Shown piece by piece: positions 50,001 through 58,355 of a stretch of DNA of 64,000 nucleotides. The notes beneath the pieces were generated by a model. It was not told where the DNA came from, searched no databases, and worked only from the letters and a program-made list of their open reading frames with translations. The translations under genes and the position numbers were made by a program. The stretch is taken from contig JAFLCG010000001.1 of the NCBI GenBank assembly GCA_017303635.1, positions 372,001 to 436,000 of the forward strand. The letters run 5' to 3'. The number at the start of each line of letters is the position of its first letter. Positions within the stretch are counted from its first letter, which is position 1. Source of the stretch: Anaerolineae bacterium. Lineage in GTDB: Bacteria; Chloroflexota; Anaerolineae; Aggregatilineales; Phototrophicaceae.

Positions 50001-50031
50001 GGACGGACCCACCCTACAGGTTGATCCGTCC
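50001..50031 (-). other. Hairpin after the archaellin gene
   Basis: GGACGGA (50001-50007) pairs with TCCGTCC (50025-50031), 22 nt after the archaellin stop, without a T-run. It could partly stop or stabilise the archaellin mRNA so that archaellin is made in excess over the downstream motor proteins. Confidence 0.45.
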
Positions 50032-50052
50032 TGATACCAGTTTCATTGATGA

Positions 50053-50628
50053 CTAGCGCAGTTCCATGACCGCTTCGATGGCTGCCGGGGTGGTACGATT
50101 GATATTCAGGACGCCGCCGGTCGGGGGCTTGACTTCCAGAGTGAAGGCAGTGTTGACGCTCAGAGCCGTGCCCAGACCGCTCAGGTCAACCGTCACTTCG
50201 GCCAGTTCACCTTCTTCGAGCAGGTCATCGGGGGTGGTTTCATTGCTGACGATCCAATCCACGGTCCAGTCCACATTGTTTTCCAACTGGGTAGCATCAC
50301 GGTAGCCGATGACGACGACACGATCCGCAGCGGCAGAGGCCAGGTTGACAGGTTCGCCACCAGAGACCGGCGAGATGGTGAAGACAATCGTGTCAACATC
50401 TGTACCAGCGCCTTCAGCGATGATGGCACCCTTGACGGACAGTGATGATTGGACGCCTTCCAGACCACTGTAGATGGCTTCTTCACCACGTTCGGTGGAG
50501 GCAGAACCGGCTGAAAGAATAGTAAAAGCAAAGACTGAAGCAACAACAACGAATGCAATCAGGATAATCGCGGTTTCCAGAGCAGCCTGACCACTTTCGT
50601 TCCGACGGATAACAGAGAAGTTGAACAT
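50053..50628 (-). CDS. arlB: Archaellin (filament subunit)
   Basis: 191 residues. A class III signal peptide ends RRNESG13; the mature protein starts [19 protein letters not shown], a pilin-like helix with Glu at position +5, needed in pilins for filament packing. The rest (~45-190) is a beta-rich globular domain with Ser/Thr/Val-rich strands. The C-terminus [18 protein letters not shown] followed by EAVMELR resembles archaellin ends. Cleavage would be by the A24 peptidase at 40497. Excellent ribosome site AAGGAGG. It is first in the operon, as archaellins are. A bacterial pilin is the alternative, but the arlFGHIJ neighbours favour archaellin. Confidence 0.9.
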   Translation of the reverse strand: MFNFSVIRRNESGQAALETAIILIAFVVVASVFAFTILSAGSASTERGEEAIYSGLEGVQSSLSVKGAIIAEGAGTDVDTIVFTISPVSGGEPVNLASAAADRVVVIGYRDATQLENNVDWTVDWIVSNETTPDDLLEEGELAEVTVDLSGLGTALSVNTAFTLEVKPPTGGVLNINRTTPAAIEAVMELR

Positions 50629-50654
50629 GGTAGTGCCTCCTTATAAATGTACTC

Positions 50655-50669
50655 GTGCATTCATTGCAC
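50655..50669. promoter_or_regulatory. Inverted repeat in the archaellin leader
   Basis: GTGCA (50655-50659) and TGCAC (50665-50669) flank TTCAT. The element lies between the predicted promoter and the AAGGAGG of arlB, so it could be an operator or RNA hairpin. Confidence 0.4.
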
Positions 50670-50678
50670 TCGTATAAA

Positions 50679-50720
50679 AATAAAGTAATGCCGTTCTTTA
50701 GAATCAATCCTTAAGATTGA
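50679..50720 (-). promoter_or_regulatory. Predicted archaellum operon promoter with overlapping inverted repeat
   Basis: Minus strand: TTGATT (50707-50702), 17-nt spacer, TTTATT (50684-50679); start expected ~50672. The -35 overlaps TCAATC (50704-50709)/GATTGA (50715-50720), an inverted repeat with 5-nt spacing suited to a dimeric regulator. Confidence 0.5.
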
Positions 50721-51072
50721 ATTTATTCTCGAATTTTCTCATCTAATTGGCTATATTTCGTTATATTTCATGCATTACCGTTGGAAACGTAAAAAACATT
50801 ATGTAATTAACTGGCTTAGAGAGAATAACCTGTCCGACCCTTGTACCCGTTTGGGTGGATCTATGTGAAAATCGTAAACGCAGACAAGCCGCGCTTAACC
50901 GATATTCAGCTAAGAATAGATCGGAATGGGTCCTACGCTGGTAAGCTATTCGCTGCACTAAAGAGAGGTTTATAATAATTACAAATGGAATTATAATATT
51001 AAGTTATGTTTAGGGAGTGGCATATGCCAATAACTCGGTACTCACAAAAGCTGATTCGTTAAGAAAGGTTAT
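50721..51072. other. AT-rich intergenic region upstream of the archaellum operon
   Basis: About 350 bp without a convincing gene, clearly more AT-rich than the coding sequence around it. It holds several TATAAT-like boxes (around 50971-50998), a TTAGGGAGTG motif on the plus strand (51010-51019), and no long open frame with a ribosome site. It is probably the regulatory region of the archaellum operon. Confidence 0.5.
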
Positions 51073-51098
51073 ACCGGGTGTAGAAAAACACACCCGGT
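51073..51098 (-). terminator. Terminator-like hairpin after the GH35 gene
   Basis: ACCGGGTGT (51073-51081) and ACACCCGGT (51090-51098), a perfect 9-bp stem with 8-nt loop, 17 bp past the GH35 stop. On the minus strand it is followed by ATAACCTTTCTT, a weak T-tract. Confidence 0.55.
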
Positions 51099-51114
51099 CA
51101 ATATGCCCTGCATA

Positions 51115-53430
51115 TTAACAAAATGTCTTAAATTTTATCTCCCCATTTGTCCCACTCAGAACGAAATGATTGTCATCCGATTGCTGTTCAACGTACATTT
51201 CATCGCAACGATATCCGGTCAGGCTGACTTCCATGACAAAGTCTGCTGGTTCCGTCAGGATGGTGATTTGTTCCGTTGTAGCGATTACATCAGTAATCTC
51301 TGCCGTGCTGTAATGAAGATGTATGCCGGGATGAGGCTGCCAGTCCAGCGGCAGGATGACACCACGCCGCGCAGGCAGATGCACTGGATTTCCACCAAGT
51401 AGCGGCGCGCCATCCATCGAGATGACCGTTTCAACAGGATCATCCTGATAATTGTTGATGAACAGGAAGCTCCCATTGGGTCCTTCACAAAGCCTCACGT
51501 CAGTCCAGTCGGTCATGGTAAACAGTGATGGGCAACCGATCCGATTAGCCATTTGATGCACAATATCCAGGTCATCGAGTGTGTTGGCTGCCAGCGCCGC
51601 ACCGAGCATCATCACTGTGCCTTTTCCTATCTGCTTGAGAAATCCCACTGTTTGACCAGAAGAATCCACTGCGAAGATCTGATCAAAATCCCCTGTGTAG
51701 GTTTCAACGAATGAAACAGGGACATCGGTGTAACTAAACACCTGGATCAGTGCAGGCTTAAAGGTCGGTGCTGTTTGTACGCTGTGGATACCGACGGCGT
51801 CACGCAATATGGAACAGGGAGTGTGGTCGAAGGTTTCTTCACACAGGCGGCCAACGAGGATGAGTTGACCACCCTGTTGGATATAGTCAGCTAGTTTCTG
51901 CTGGACAGCCGCCTCACACTGTTTCTCCATCATGACCCAAACAGTCGGAGTTTCTGCCGGGTCGAGCCTGGCGCGGGTGAGTTCCAACGCATTGAAGGGG
52001 CGGTGTGTGAGCGCCATACCACGCGCCAGGAAATCGAACAGGATGACATCGCGCTGATGGGTCACGATATCGGTTTGGGGACGGGTGTAAGTATTGTTCA
52101 CCTCGGTCATATAACTGTCGATGGTGAAGCCGATAGTGGTCACACGCCGGGTACGACTTTGGATCAGCGCTTCACCGTAGGCTGACAGGGTCTTCGAGAG
52201 CCGGGGATAACGGGCATAGTGCCGCCGCAGGGTACCATCTTTGCGTACAGGATGCCCCCAGTCATGGCGCCTGGCGGGACTGAGGATCGGATCATTTTCG
52301 CCGTCAAAGAACAAATAATGGTTGATCGCTCGCATCCCGCATGAAATACAGAGTCGGCTGTGTAAGTCATATAGCGATGATTGGGCACCGCCAAAATCCT
52401 GATTGCCGCCCGCCTGGAACTCCACTGAAAAAAGAGGCTGCTGGGGGTGATGGAGCGCCCGCGTCATTTCATTCACCAAGATCAGTTGGTGGAAATTTCC
52501 TTCGCCGATGAAGATTGGGTAGACATCGGTCGCGCTGACCATGCCTTCCATTGCCATGACCTCGACCAACTGCGAAAGCCCGATGGGGAAGGTCTTGCCC
52601 CCATTGCCGAAGCCGTGAATATTGACGATAGGCGGGACTTCCATGCCAAAGCCCCTGGCCGTTTGCCAGAGAAAAGTCATGTATTCGCGCAAATAACTTC
52701 GGTAGAAGCGGCGGTAATCTTCGATCACTTGTTGGGCATGAGGTTGCTTGGGCTGCGTGATTTCCTCGTGGAGGTAATCGATGAGGTTTGCTGCTGGATA
52801 CTGCTGGTTGAGGTCTTCGCCATAATGCTGTCGCAGGTAGGCGGCGAAGCGCGTCAGTGTATCCGGGTTCATGTCTACCAGGTTCCGCACCCACTGAATC
52901 ATTCCCATCTCATTATCGAGCTGGATCATCAGGATGTTGCCTCCCTGTGTCACTTGCCGGGGAGTCAATACGTTAAAGACGGCGGCATACCATGCCTGAA
53001 CGGCATTGAGAAAATCCGGGTGCAGGTAGCTAACGACGTTCTGTGGTTTGGCATCTTGACCGATGAATGCGAGTTGAGGGTGTTGCTCGAACAGCCAGGG
53101 CGGAATTCCTTCGTTGATGGTTTCCGCCATGATGTAGGGGCCAGGGCGGGCGATGATGTAGAAGCCCATCTCTGTCGCCAAATCAAGAAAGCCCGCTAGA
53201 TTGCGTAGCGGGTGTGTATGACCATCGAAATCGGTCATTCCTGGTTGAGGCTGATGCCAGAGCCAGGGAATATAGCTGGCGACGGTGTTAAAACCTGCGT
53301 CTCGCAGCAACCCTAACCGATGGCGCCATTGCTCTGCTGGTGCGCGGTAGTAATGGAATTCTCCGGCGTGGATAAACTGCGGGCGGTTATCCAACCAGAA
53401 CTGACCATCTTTGACCGTCAAGGTTCTCAT
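51115..53430 (-). CDS. GH35-family beta-galactosidase-like glycosidase
   Basis: 771 residues. The N-terminal TIM barrel has GH35 signatures HAGEFHYYRAPAEQWRHRL and VASYIPWLWHQPQPG. The acid/base Glu is E174 in QLDNEMG (usual QVENEYG) and the nucleophile is probably E337 in FSVEFQAGG. Beta-sandwich domains follow after ~560. No signal peptide, so it acts on imported sugars in the cytosol. GH35 enzymes mostly remove terminal beta-galactose; some have other beta-glycoside specificities. ATG 53430 follows GGGAGC. It is last in a lacI-GH144-like-GH35 minus-strand operon. The changed acid/base neighbourhood means substrate may differ from lactose. Confidence 0.86.
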   Translation of the reverse strand: MRTLTVKDGQFWLDNRPQFIHAGEFHYYRAPAEQWRHRLGLLRDAGFNTVASYIPWLWHQPQPGMTDFDGHTHPLRNLAGFLDLATEMGFYIIARPGPYIMAETINEGIPPWLFEQHPQLAFIGQDAKPQNVVSYLHPDFLNAVQAWYAAVFNVLTPRQVTQGGNILMIQLDNEMGMIQWVRNLVDMNPDTLTRFAAYLRQHYGEDLNQQYPAANLIDYLHEEITQPKQPHAQQVIEDYRRFYRSYLREYMTFLWQTARGFGMEVPPIVNIHGFGNGGKTFPIGLSQLVEVMAMEGMVSATDVYPIFIGEGNFHQLILVNEMTRALHHPQQPLFSVEFQAGGNQDFGGAQSSLYDLHSRLCISCGMRAINHYLFFDGENDPILSPARRHDWGHPVRKDGTLRRHYARYPRLSKTLSAYGEALIQSRTRRVTTIGFTIDSYMTEVNNTYTRPQTDIVTHQRDVILFDFLARGMALTHRPFNALELTRARLDPAETPTVWVMMEKQCEAAVQQKLADYIQQGGQLILVGRLCEETFDHTPCSILRDAVGIHSVQTAPTFKPALIQVFSYTDVPVSFVETYTGDFDQIFAVDSSGQTVGFLKQIGKGTVMMLGAALAANTLDDLDIVHQMANRIGCPSLFTMTDWTDVRLCEGPNGSFLFINNYQDDPVETVISMDGAPLLGGNPVHLPARRGVILPLDWQPHPGIHLHYSTAEITDVIATTEQITILTEPADFVMEVSLTGYRCDEMYVEQQSDDNHFVLSGTNGEIKFKTFC

Positions 53431-53452
53431 GGCTTGTCTGCTCCCGTGTGAT

Positions 53453-54679
53453 CTAACGTTTGGTGAAGCTCAGCACCGAGAGGGCCTTCTGAATACCAGG
53501 GCTGTTGGTGTAGGTATCCCAGATCAACCGGGTGAGGTAGTTTTCAACCATGAGCATTGAACAGCCTTTGTCGATGCCGTAGAGTGCGCTGCTATACCAG
53601 GGTGGGTCTACATCCAGATTGTAGGAGTCAAAGAAACCGTATTTACCCCAGGTTTGCGGATGTTCACGATAGAGATGCTCAAGCATCTCCATGACCTGGT
53701 CCGGTACAAAGGGGAGCGATGATAGGGCTCCATAAATGGATACCGTTCCGTTGGGTTTGATTTCCAGCAGGGCTGGCGGCGCGCCGGAGACATCGTAGCC
53801 CCATGGGCTATCGCCTGCGCTGCTGCCCCAACTGTTTGCACCGTAGGTCTTGAACTGGCTGGCCTGATCAATGGCAAATTGCCGGTTGGCGAGGGAGGCC
53901 CGGCGTGTATTCTCAAACCAATCGATGCCATCAGGATCGAGATAGCGGGCGGTATCCAGCCAGGCTTCGCTGAACTGGTAAGCGAAGAGGTTGCCACCGG
54001 GATTGATGATGACATCTTGAGCGTTAAAGATGCGTTTATCACGTCGGAAACCGGCGTAAAGGCGGCGGGCCAGCGTGGGCTCGATTTGTCCAGCAGCTTG
54101 CAGATACATCATCTTCTGCTCGGCGGCCATGTCCCATCGGCTGATGTAGCCTGGTTCACCTTCGACATAATCGCCCTCACGATCCGGGTTATAAGCCATA
54201 TAGAACAGGCTCTGCCCTGCATCTTCAAAGATGATGAAGGGCCAGTCGACGCGCTTCAGGATGGCATCGGCCAGTTCCTGCACTTCGTTGTCTCGAAAAT
54301 ATGCGGCAGCGGTGATAACTCCGTTCAGGCAAAGGGCGGTATCAATAGTGGAGTATTCACACTTGCCCCAGCGTTCAGCCGTTTCCATGTCCAAAAAATG
54401 GGCGAAGAATCCGTGCTGATGCGGTACCTGGTGAAGCAGTGTTCGCAGGGTGCCGCGGGTGATCTCCAGCGCTCGCTGCCGGGTTAACCAACCCCGCTCA
54501 CAGGCAATCACCCAGCCAGATAGGGCAAATCCGGTGGCGGCGATGGAGGCAATCCGTAAGTCTTTAGTCGCATCTACCGTCAGCCCGAAACCCGGACTTT
54601 GCGGGTTGAGGTTGGTGTAGTCGAGCAGAAAGTTGATGGAGCCTCTGAGTTCCTGTTCGAGAAGGGACTGCCTATCCAT
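53453..54679 (-). CDS. PF10091/GH144-like glucan hydrolase
   Basis: 408 residues from ATG 54679, behind GGAGT; the frame continues upstream into lacI without support. It shows the (alpha/alpha)6 pattern of the PF10091 glucoamylase/GH144 family: PGFGLTVDATKDLRIASIAATGFAL, GFFAHFLDMETAERWG, EYSTIDTALCLNGVI and YGANSWGSSAGDSPWGYDVSG. Characterised GH144 members hydrolyse beta-1,2-glucan. No signal peptide is visible, so it would act inside the cell, unlike typical secreted endo-glucanases. Together with the GH94 phosphorylase it suggests cytosolic breakdown of imported beta-glucan oligosaccharides. It follows lacI by 34 bp. Confidence 0.78.
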   Translation of the reverse strand: MDRQSLLEQELRGSINFLLDYTNLNPQSPGFGLTVDATKDLRIASIAATGFALSGWVIACERGWLTRQRALEITRGTLRTLLHQVPHQHGFFAHFLDMETAERWGKCEYSTIDTALCLNGVITAAAYFRDNEVQELADAILKRVDWPFIIFEDAGQSLFYMAYNPDREGDYVEGEPGYISRWDMAAEQKMMYLQAAGQIEPTLARRLYAGFRRDKRIFNAQDVIINPGGNLFAYQFSEAWLDTARYLDPDGIDWFENTRRASLANRQFAIDQASQFKTYGANSWGSSAGDSPWGYDVSGAPPALLEIKPNGTVSIYGALSSLPFVPDQVMEMLEHLYREHPQTWGKYGFFDSYNLDVDPPWYSSALYGIDKGCSMLMVENYLTRLIWDTYTNSPGIQKALSVLSFTKR

Positions 54680-54713
54680 CTGGAATACTCCATTCATGTT
54701 GTGGTTGGTTGGA

Positions 54714-55679
54714 TTATCGGATAGAAGACTGTCGTGCCAGTAGATGGGTGGAAATACGCTGGGGATGGAACGGCGTACCATTCTCCAAAAAGTCAATTAA
54801 CTGGTGAACGGCTGAAGCACCCCACTCAAAACGGCTGGCACCGATTGTAGAGACTGATGGATGCATAAAGCGGGTTAAAGGGATGTCGTCAAAACCGATG
54901 ACCGCGACATCTTTTGGCGCATGTAGACCATGTTCGTACATGGCGCGCAGGAAGCCCAGCGCCATCTGATCATTAGAACAAAATACCCCTTCCGGAATAT
55001 CACCCGCTTTGAGAAGTTTCGATGCCACTTCATAACCGGAAACCTCGGTGAAGTTGCCATGATAGACTGGCACTTGCAATTGATGATCGGCAGCAGCGCT
55101 AAGGAAGGTTGCCATGCGCTCGCCATTGTCAAAAGAATCCATCGCCCCGGCAATAAACACCAGCTTTCGTAAACCTTGCCCAAATAGATGGGCAAAAGCT
55201 TCCCGTGTTCCTTGCGCATTATCGAGCAGGAGCGACAGGATGAATTCACCTTCCAACGGGCGGTCGAGCACGACGATTGGGAATCGCACTGCTGCCAGCT
55301 TTTCAAGCGATTCATTTGGGATTTTAGAGTCAAAGACGATGGCGCCATCGACTTGACGGTGTAGCAGAATGTGACGTGGGGAGCGGCTTTCCGGGCAGAC
55401 CAGCAATTCGTAGTCGGTTTGCAGGATGACGCTGTGAATGCCTTCCAGAATTTCCTCATAAAACGAGCCACCAAATCGCGAGATGAACACGCCGATGGTC
55501 TGGGTCTTACGATGCTTGAGGTTGCGGGCGAAGGCGTTGGGATGATAGTTGAGCTGTTCTGCCACTTCCAGCACCCGTTTGCGGGTGGCTTCGCCAATAT
55601 TGCCGATTCCATTCAATACATACGAGGCCGTGGTGACGCTGACACCGGCCTGTTTGGCGACATCACGAATCGTGGTCAT
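54714..55679 (-). CDS. LacI-family transcriptional regulator
   Basis: 321 residues. The N-terminal helix-turn-helix TIRDVAKQAGVSVTTASYVL is followed by hinge helix NAFARNLKHRKTQTIG and a periplasmic-binding-protein-like effector domain (~60-320; GVFCSNDQMALGFLRAM, VAVIGFDDIPLTRFMHPSVST). It should bind a palindromic operator with a central CG, and exactly such a site (55779-55796) lies between lacI and GH94. It most likely represses both arms of the locus and is relieved by a sugar such as an oligosaccharide or its phosphorylase product. Start ATG 55679 fits the family. Confidence 0.93.
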   Translation of the reverse strand: MTTIRDVAKQAGVSVTTASYVLNGIGNIGEATRKRVLEVAEQLNYHPNAFARNLKHRKTQTIGVFISRFGGSFYEEILEGIHSVILQTDYELLVCPESRSPRHILLHRQVDGAIVFDSKIPNESLEKLAAVRFPIVVLDRPLEGEFILSLLLDNAQGTREAFAHLFGQGLRKLVFIAGAMDSFDNGERMATFLSAAADHQLQVPVYHGNFTEVSGYEVASKLLKAGDIPEGVFCSNDQMALGFLRAMYEHGLHAPKDVAVIGFDDIPLTRFMHPSVSTIGASRFEWGASAVHQLIDFLENGTPFHPQRISTHLLARQSSIR

Positions 55680-55761
55680 GGTAAGGCTCTATTCTGATGA
55701 AATGGACTGGTGGTGAAGGCATCCTGCCCATAATAGTTGACAAAGCAGACTGAATGCGGAT

Positions 55762-55767
55762 ATTATA
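55762..55767 (-). promoter_or_regulatory. -10 box of the lacI operon promoter
   Basis: TATAAT on the minus strand (55767-55762). The region upstream, where a -35 would lie, overlaps the LacI-type operator, consistent with autoregulation. Confidence 0.55.
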
Positions 55768-55778
55768 TCGAACAAGCC

Positions 55779-55796
55779 AAGTGAACCGTTTCACTT
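55779..55796. promoter_or_regulatory. LacI-family operator
   Basis: AAGTGAACC (55779-55787) and GTTTCACTT (55788-55796): an 18-bp palindrome with one mismatch and a central CG, the form of LacI/GalR-type sites. It is placed between divergent lacI and GH94, overlapping both predicted -35 regions. Confidence 0.78.
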
Positions 55797-55817
55797 AGCT
55801 TTTGACAATTGTATAGT
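55790..55817 (+). promoter_or_regulatory. Predicted promoter of the GH94 operon
   Basis: TTCACT (55790-55795), 16-nt spacer, TATAGT (55812-55817); the -35 falls within the operator. A TTGACA at 55802-55807 is an alternative -35 but lacks a good -10 at the right distance. Confidence 0.5.
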
Positions 55818-55860
55818 AGCCGCGTCAAAAGGCAAATTAATTCGTTTTGTTTGAGGTCTG

Positions 55861-58245
55861 ATGCGAAAAAAATACGAAAGCCGTTACGGATACTTTACAG
55901 AAAACGGCAGAGAATACGTCATTAACACGCCGTTCACCCCGCGCCCCTGGGGGAACATCATCAGCAACGGTGACTACAGCCTGATGATTTCCCAGACCGG
56001 GTCCGGTTATAGTTGGCGGGGTAACGCCGGTCAGAACCGCATTACCCGTTCATTTCAGGACCTGGTCAAGGACAACTGGGGCAAGTACCTGTATATCCGC
56101 GATCTCCAGCGCGGGATTTACTGGTCGGCAAGCTACAAGCCGGTCATGCGAGAATACCAACGGTATGAGGTGGCACACGGTGTAGGGTATTCGCGCTTTA
56201 CGCATCAGGTCGCGGATATCGAAAGTGTCCTGACAGTGTTTGTCGCCCCGGATGCCCCCTTGGAATATTTCCAGCTCACGCTCAAAAATCTCAGTCATGA
56301 ACGTCGTGAACTTGACATTACCTCCTATGCGGAATGGTTGTTAGGCTTCGCGCCGGATGAGCACCGTGAATTTCATAAGCTATTCATCGAAACGACGGCT
56401 GATGAAGCTCGGCGTGCTGTTTTCGCAACCAAATGTCTGTGGGGATTTGCGGACGAACGCGGACGTCACAACAATGTCGATTGGCCTTATACCGCTTTCA
56501 TGGCCGTCAGCGAGCCCTTGAAGTCATTTGACTGTGATAAAGAGAGCTTCATTGGCCTTTATTGTAATGACGACCGACCAGCCGCCATGCAGCAACCGCA
56601 GTTGGCGCGGCATCAGGGCCGTTTTGGTGATGCGATTGCGGCGTTACAAGTCAGTGTGAACCTGCAACCGGGTGAGGCCAAGACCGTCGTCTTTACACTG
56701 GGGGCGGCAGAGAACGGCCGCGAAGATGCCCATGAGTTGATTGCACGGTATACCTCCGTCGAAGGGTGTGAGCAGGCTTTTGCGGGGGTTCAGAAGTTCT
56801 GGTCACGCTTTATTGATGCTGAGCATGTAGAGACACCTGACGATGCACTCAACTTCATGACCAATATCTGGCTGAAATATCAGGCGATTTCCTGCCGCAT
56901 CTGGGGTAAGTCGGCTTTTTATCAGGTTTCCGCCGGTTATGGCTTCCGTGATCAGCTTCAGGACAGCCAGATTTTTCTCGTCGGTGATCCAGCGTACGCC
57001 CGCAAACAAATGCTGCTTCATGCCAGTCAGCAGTTTGTAGAAGGTGACGTCCTGCATTGGTGGTTCTCGATACGCGGGGGCGGCCCACGTACCAACTGCT
57101 CGGACGACTTGTTATGGATGCCGTTCATCCTGGATGCTTACCTGAAGGAAACGGCAGACCACAGCATTCTGGATGAACAGGTGCCGTATCTGAATGCCCC
57201 TGCTGAGTCACTTTATGACCACTGTAAACGGGCGATTGAGCGCTCGTTCTCGCGCTTTTCGCCGCGTGGTATTCCCTTGATGGGCGATCACGATTGGAAT
57301 GATGGCCTGAGCGCGGTGGGTACGCTGTTGAAAGGTGAGAGTTTCTGGGTCGCCGAATTCCTTTACATGATCCTCGGCAACTTTATACCGGTTGCATTTG
57401 AACGTGGCGATACTCGCTTTGCCGAGCGCTGCGATGGTGTGCGACAGAACCTGAAGGATGCCTTTAACCGTCATGGTTGGGATGGTCAGTGGTATTTGCA
57501 GGCGACTACCGATGATGGCCTCCTGTTGGGTTCTCAGGAGAATGAAGAAGGCAAAATCTTCCTGATGCCGAATATCTGGGCGGTCATCAGTGAAGCGGCA
57601 GAAGGTGACCGAGGGCAGGTCGCCATGGAAGCCGTGAGCGAATACCTGCTCAGGGATTATGGGACGCTGCTCAACTTCCCAGCCTTTACACATCCCCGCC
57701 CGGACGTTGGTTATGTCACCCGCTATGCGCCGGGACTGCGTGAAAATGGTGGCGTCTACACCCATGCCGCAACCTGGTCGGTTTGGGCCTACTCGTTGAT
57801 CGGGCAACCAGAGCGTGCATATCAGGCCTATTCCCGTATTTGTCCGCCCAATCGTAGTGCAGATATTGACACCTACAAGGCGGAACCCTACGTGACGCCG
57901 GGCAATATTGATGGTCCGCTATCCGAGTTCTATGGGCGGGGTGGTTGGACGTGGTACACGGGTTCAGCCCAGTGGCTGCACCGCGTGGCAACCCACTGGA
58001 TACTGGGTATTCGCCCGCAGAAAGAAGGCCTGCTCGTTGCACCTTCGATCCCGGCTCAATGGGATGGATTCAAGTGCAGACGTATATTCCGGGGAGCAGT
58101 GTACCAGATCGAAGTGGAGAATCCACAGCATGTGAATAGTGGAATACGTTCCGTCAGTGTTGATGGGCAACCTTATCCCAGCAACCTGCTCCCTGTGTTT
58201 GCCGATGGCAGCGCACATACGGTCAAAATCGTCATGGGAGATTAA
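55861..58245 (+). CDS. GH94-family beta-glycoside phosphorylase
   Basis: 794 residues, close to cellobiose/chitobiose phosphorylases. An N-terminal beta-sandwich (~10-290; RPWGNIISNGDYSLMISQTG) and an (alpha/alpha)6 barrel (~320-720) with the catalytic Asp D478 in GDHDWNDGLSAVG, the family motif. Other barrel motifs are SAGYGFRDQLQDSQIFL, GGGPRTNCSDDLLWMPF and YFRGAV-like C-terminal strands. It cleaves a beta-glucoside with phosphate to sugar-1-phosphate plus a shorter sugar, saving ATP. The substrate (cellobiose, laminaribiose, sophoro-oligosaccharide or GlcNAc dimer) is not determined. ATG 55861 follows GAGGT. It heads the plus-strand operon with the ABC importer. Confidence 0.9.
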   Translation: MRKKYESRYGYFTENGREYVINTPFTPRPWGNIISNGDYSLMISQTGSGYSWRGNAGQNRITRSFQDLVKDNWGKYLYIRDLQRGIYWSASYKPVMREYQRYEVAHGVGYSRFTHQVADIESVLTVFVAPDAPLEYFQLTLKNLSHERRELDITSYAEWLLGFAPDEHREFHKLFIETTADEARRAVFATKCLWGFADERGRHNNVDWPYTAFMAVSEPLKSFDCDKESFIGLYCNDDRPAAMQQPQLARHQGRFGDAIAALQVSVNLQPGEAKTVVFTLGAAENGREDAHELIARYTSVEGCEQAFAGVQKFWSRFIDAEHVETPDDALNFMTNIWLKYQAISCRIWGKSAFYQVSAGYGFRDQLQDSQIFLVGDPAYARKQMLLHASQQFVEGDVLHWWFSIRGGGPRTNCSDDLLWMPFILDAYLKETADHSILDEQVPYLNAPAESLYDHCKRAIERSFSRFSPRGIPLMGDHDWNDGLSAVGTLLKGESFWVAEFLYMILGNFIPVAFERGDTRFAERCDGVRQNLKDAFNRHGWDGQWYLQATTDDGLLLGSQENEEGKIFLMPNIWAVISEAAEGDRGQVAMEAVSEYLLRDYGTLLNFPAFTHPRPDVGYVTRYAPGLRENGGVYTHAATWSVWAYSLIGQPERAYQAYSRICPPNRSADIDTYKAEPYVTPGNIDGPLSEFYGRGGWTWYTGSAQWLHRVATHWILGIRPQKEGLLVAPSIPAQWDGFKCRRIFRGAVYQIEVENPQHVNSGIRSVSVDGQPYPSNLLPVFADGSAHTVKIVMGD

Positions 58246-58355
58246 TCCCGGAAAGGACATGCTAGCGGAGCGATGAAATTTACGTGACATGTGAGCACTA
58301 AACAGCGATTTAGTCTTAGCCATTTGAGGAATCGATTCTGCAAGGAGAAATAGAG

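Noticed and set aside
38790..50628. Tad (Flp) or ordinary type IV pilus system
   Set aside because: No RcpA/CpaE/TadZ/TadG or PilM/PilQ/PilT is seen, while an ArlH-type ATPase, ArlF/G-type stator proteins and ArlJ architecture are present.
52447..53199. 250-codon plus-strand frame opposite GH35
   Set aside because: Antisense to the well-supported GH35 catalytic barrel.
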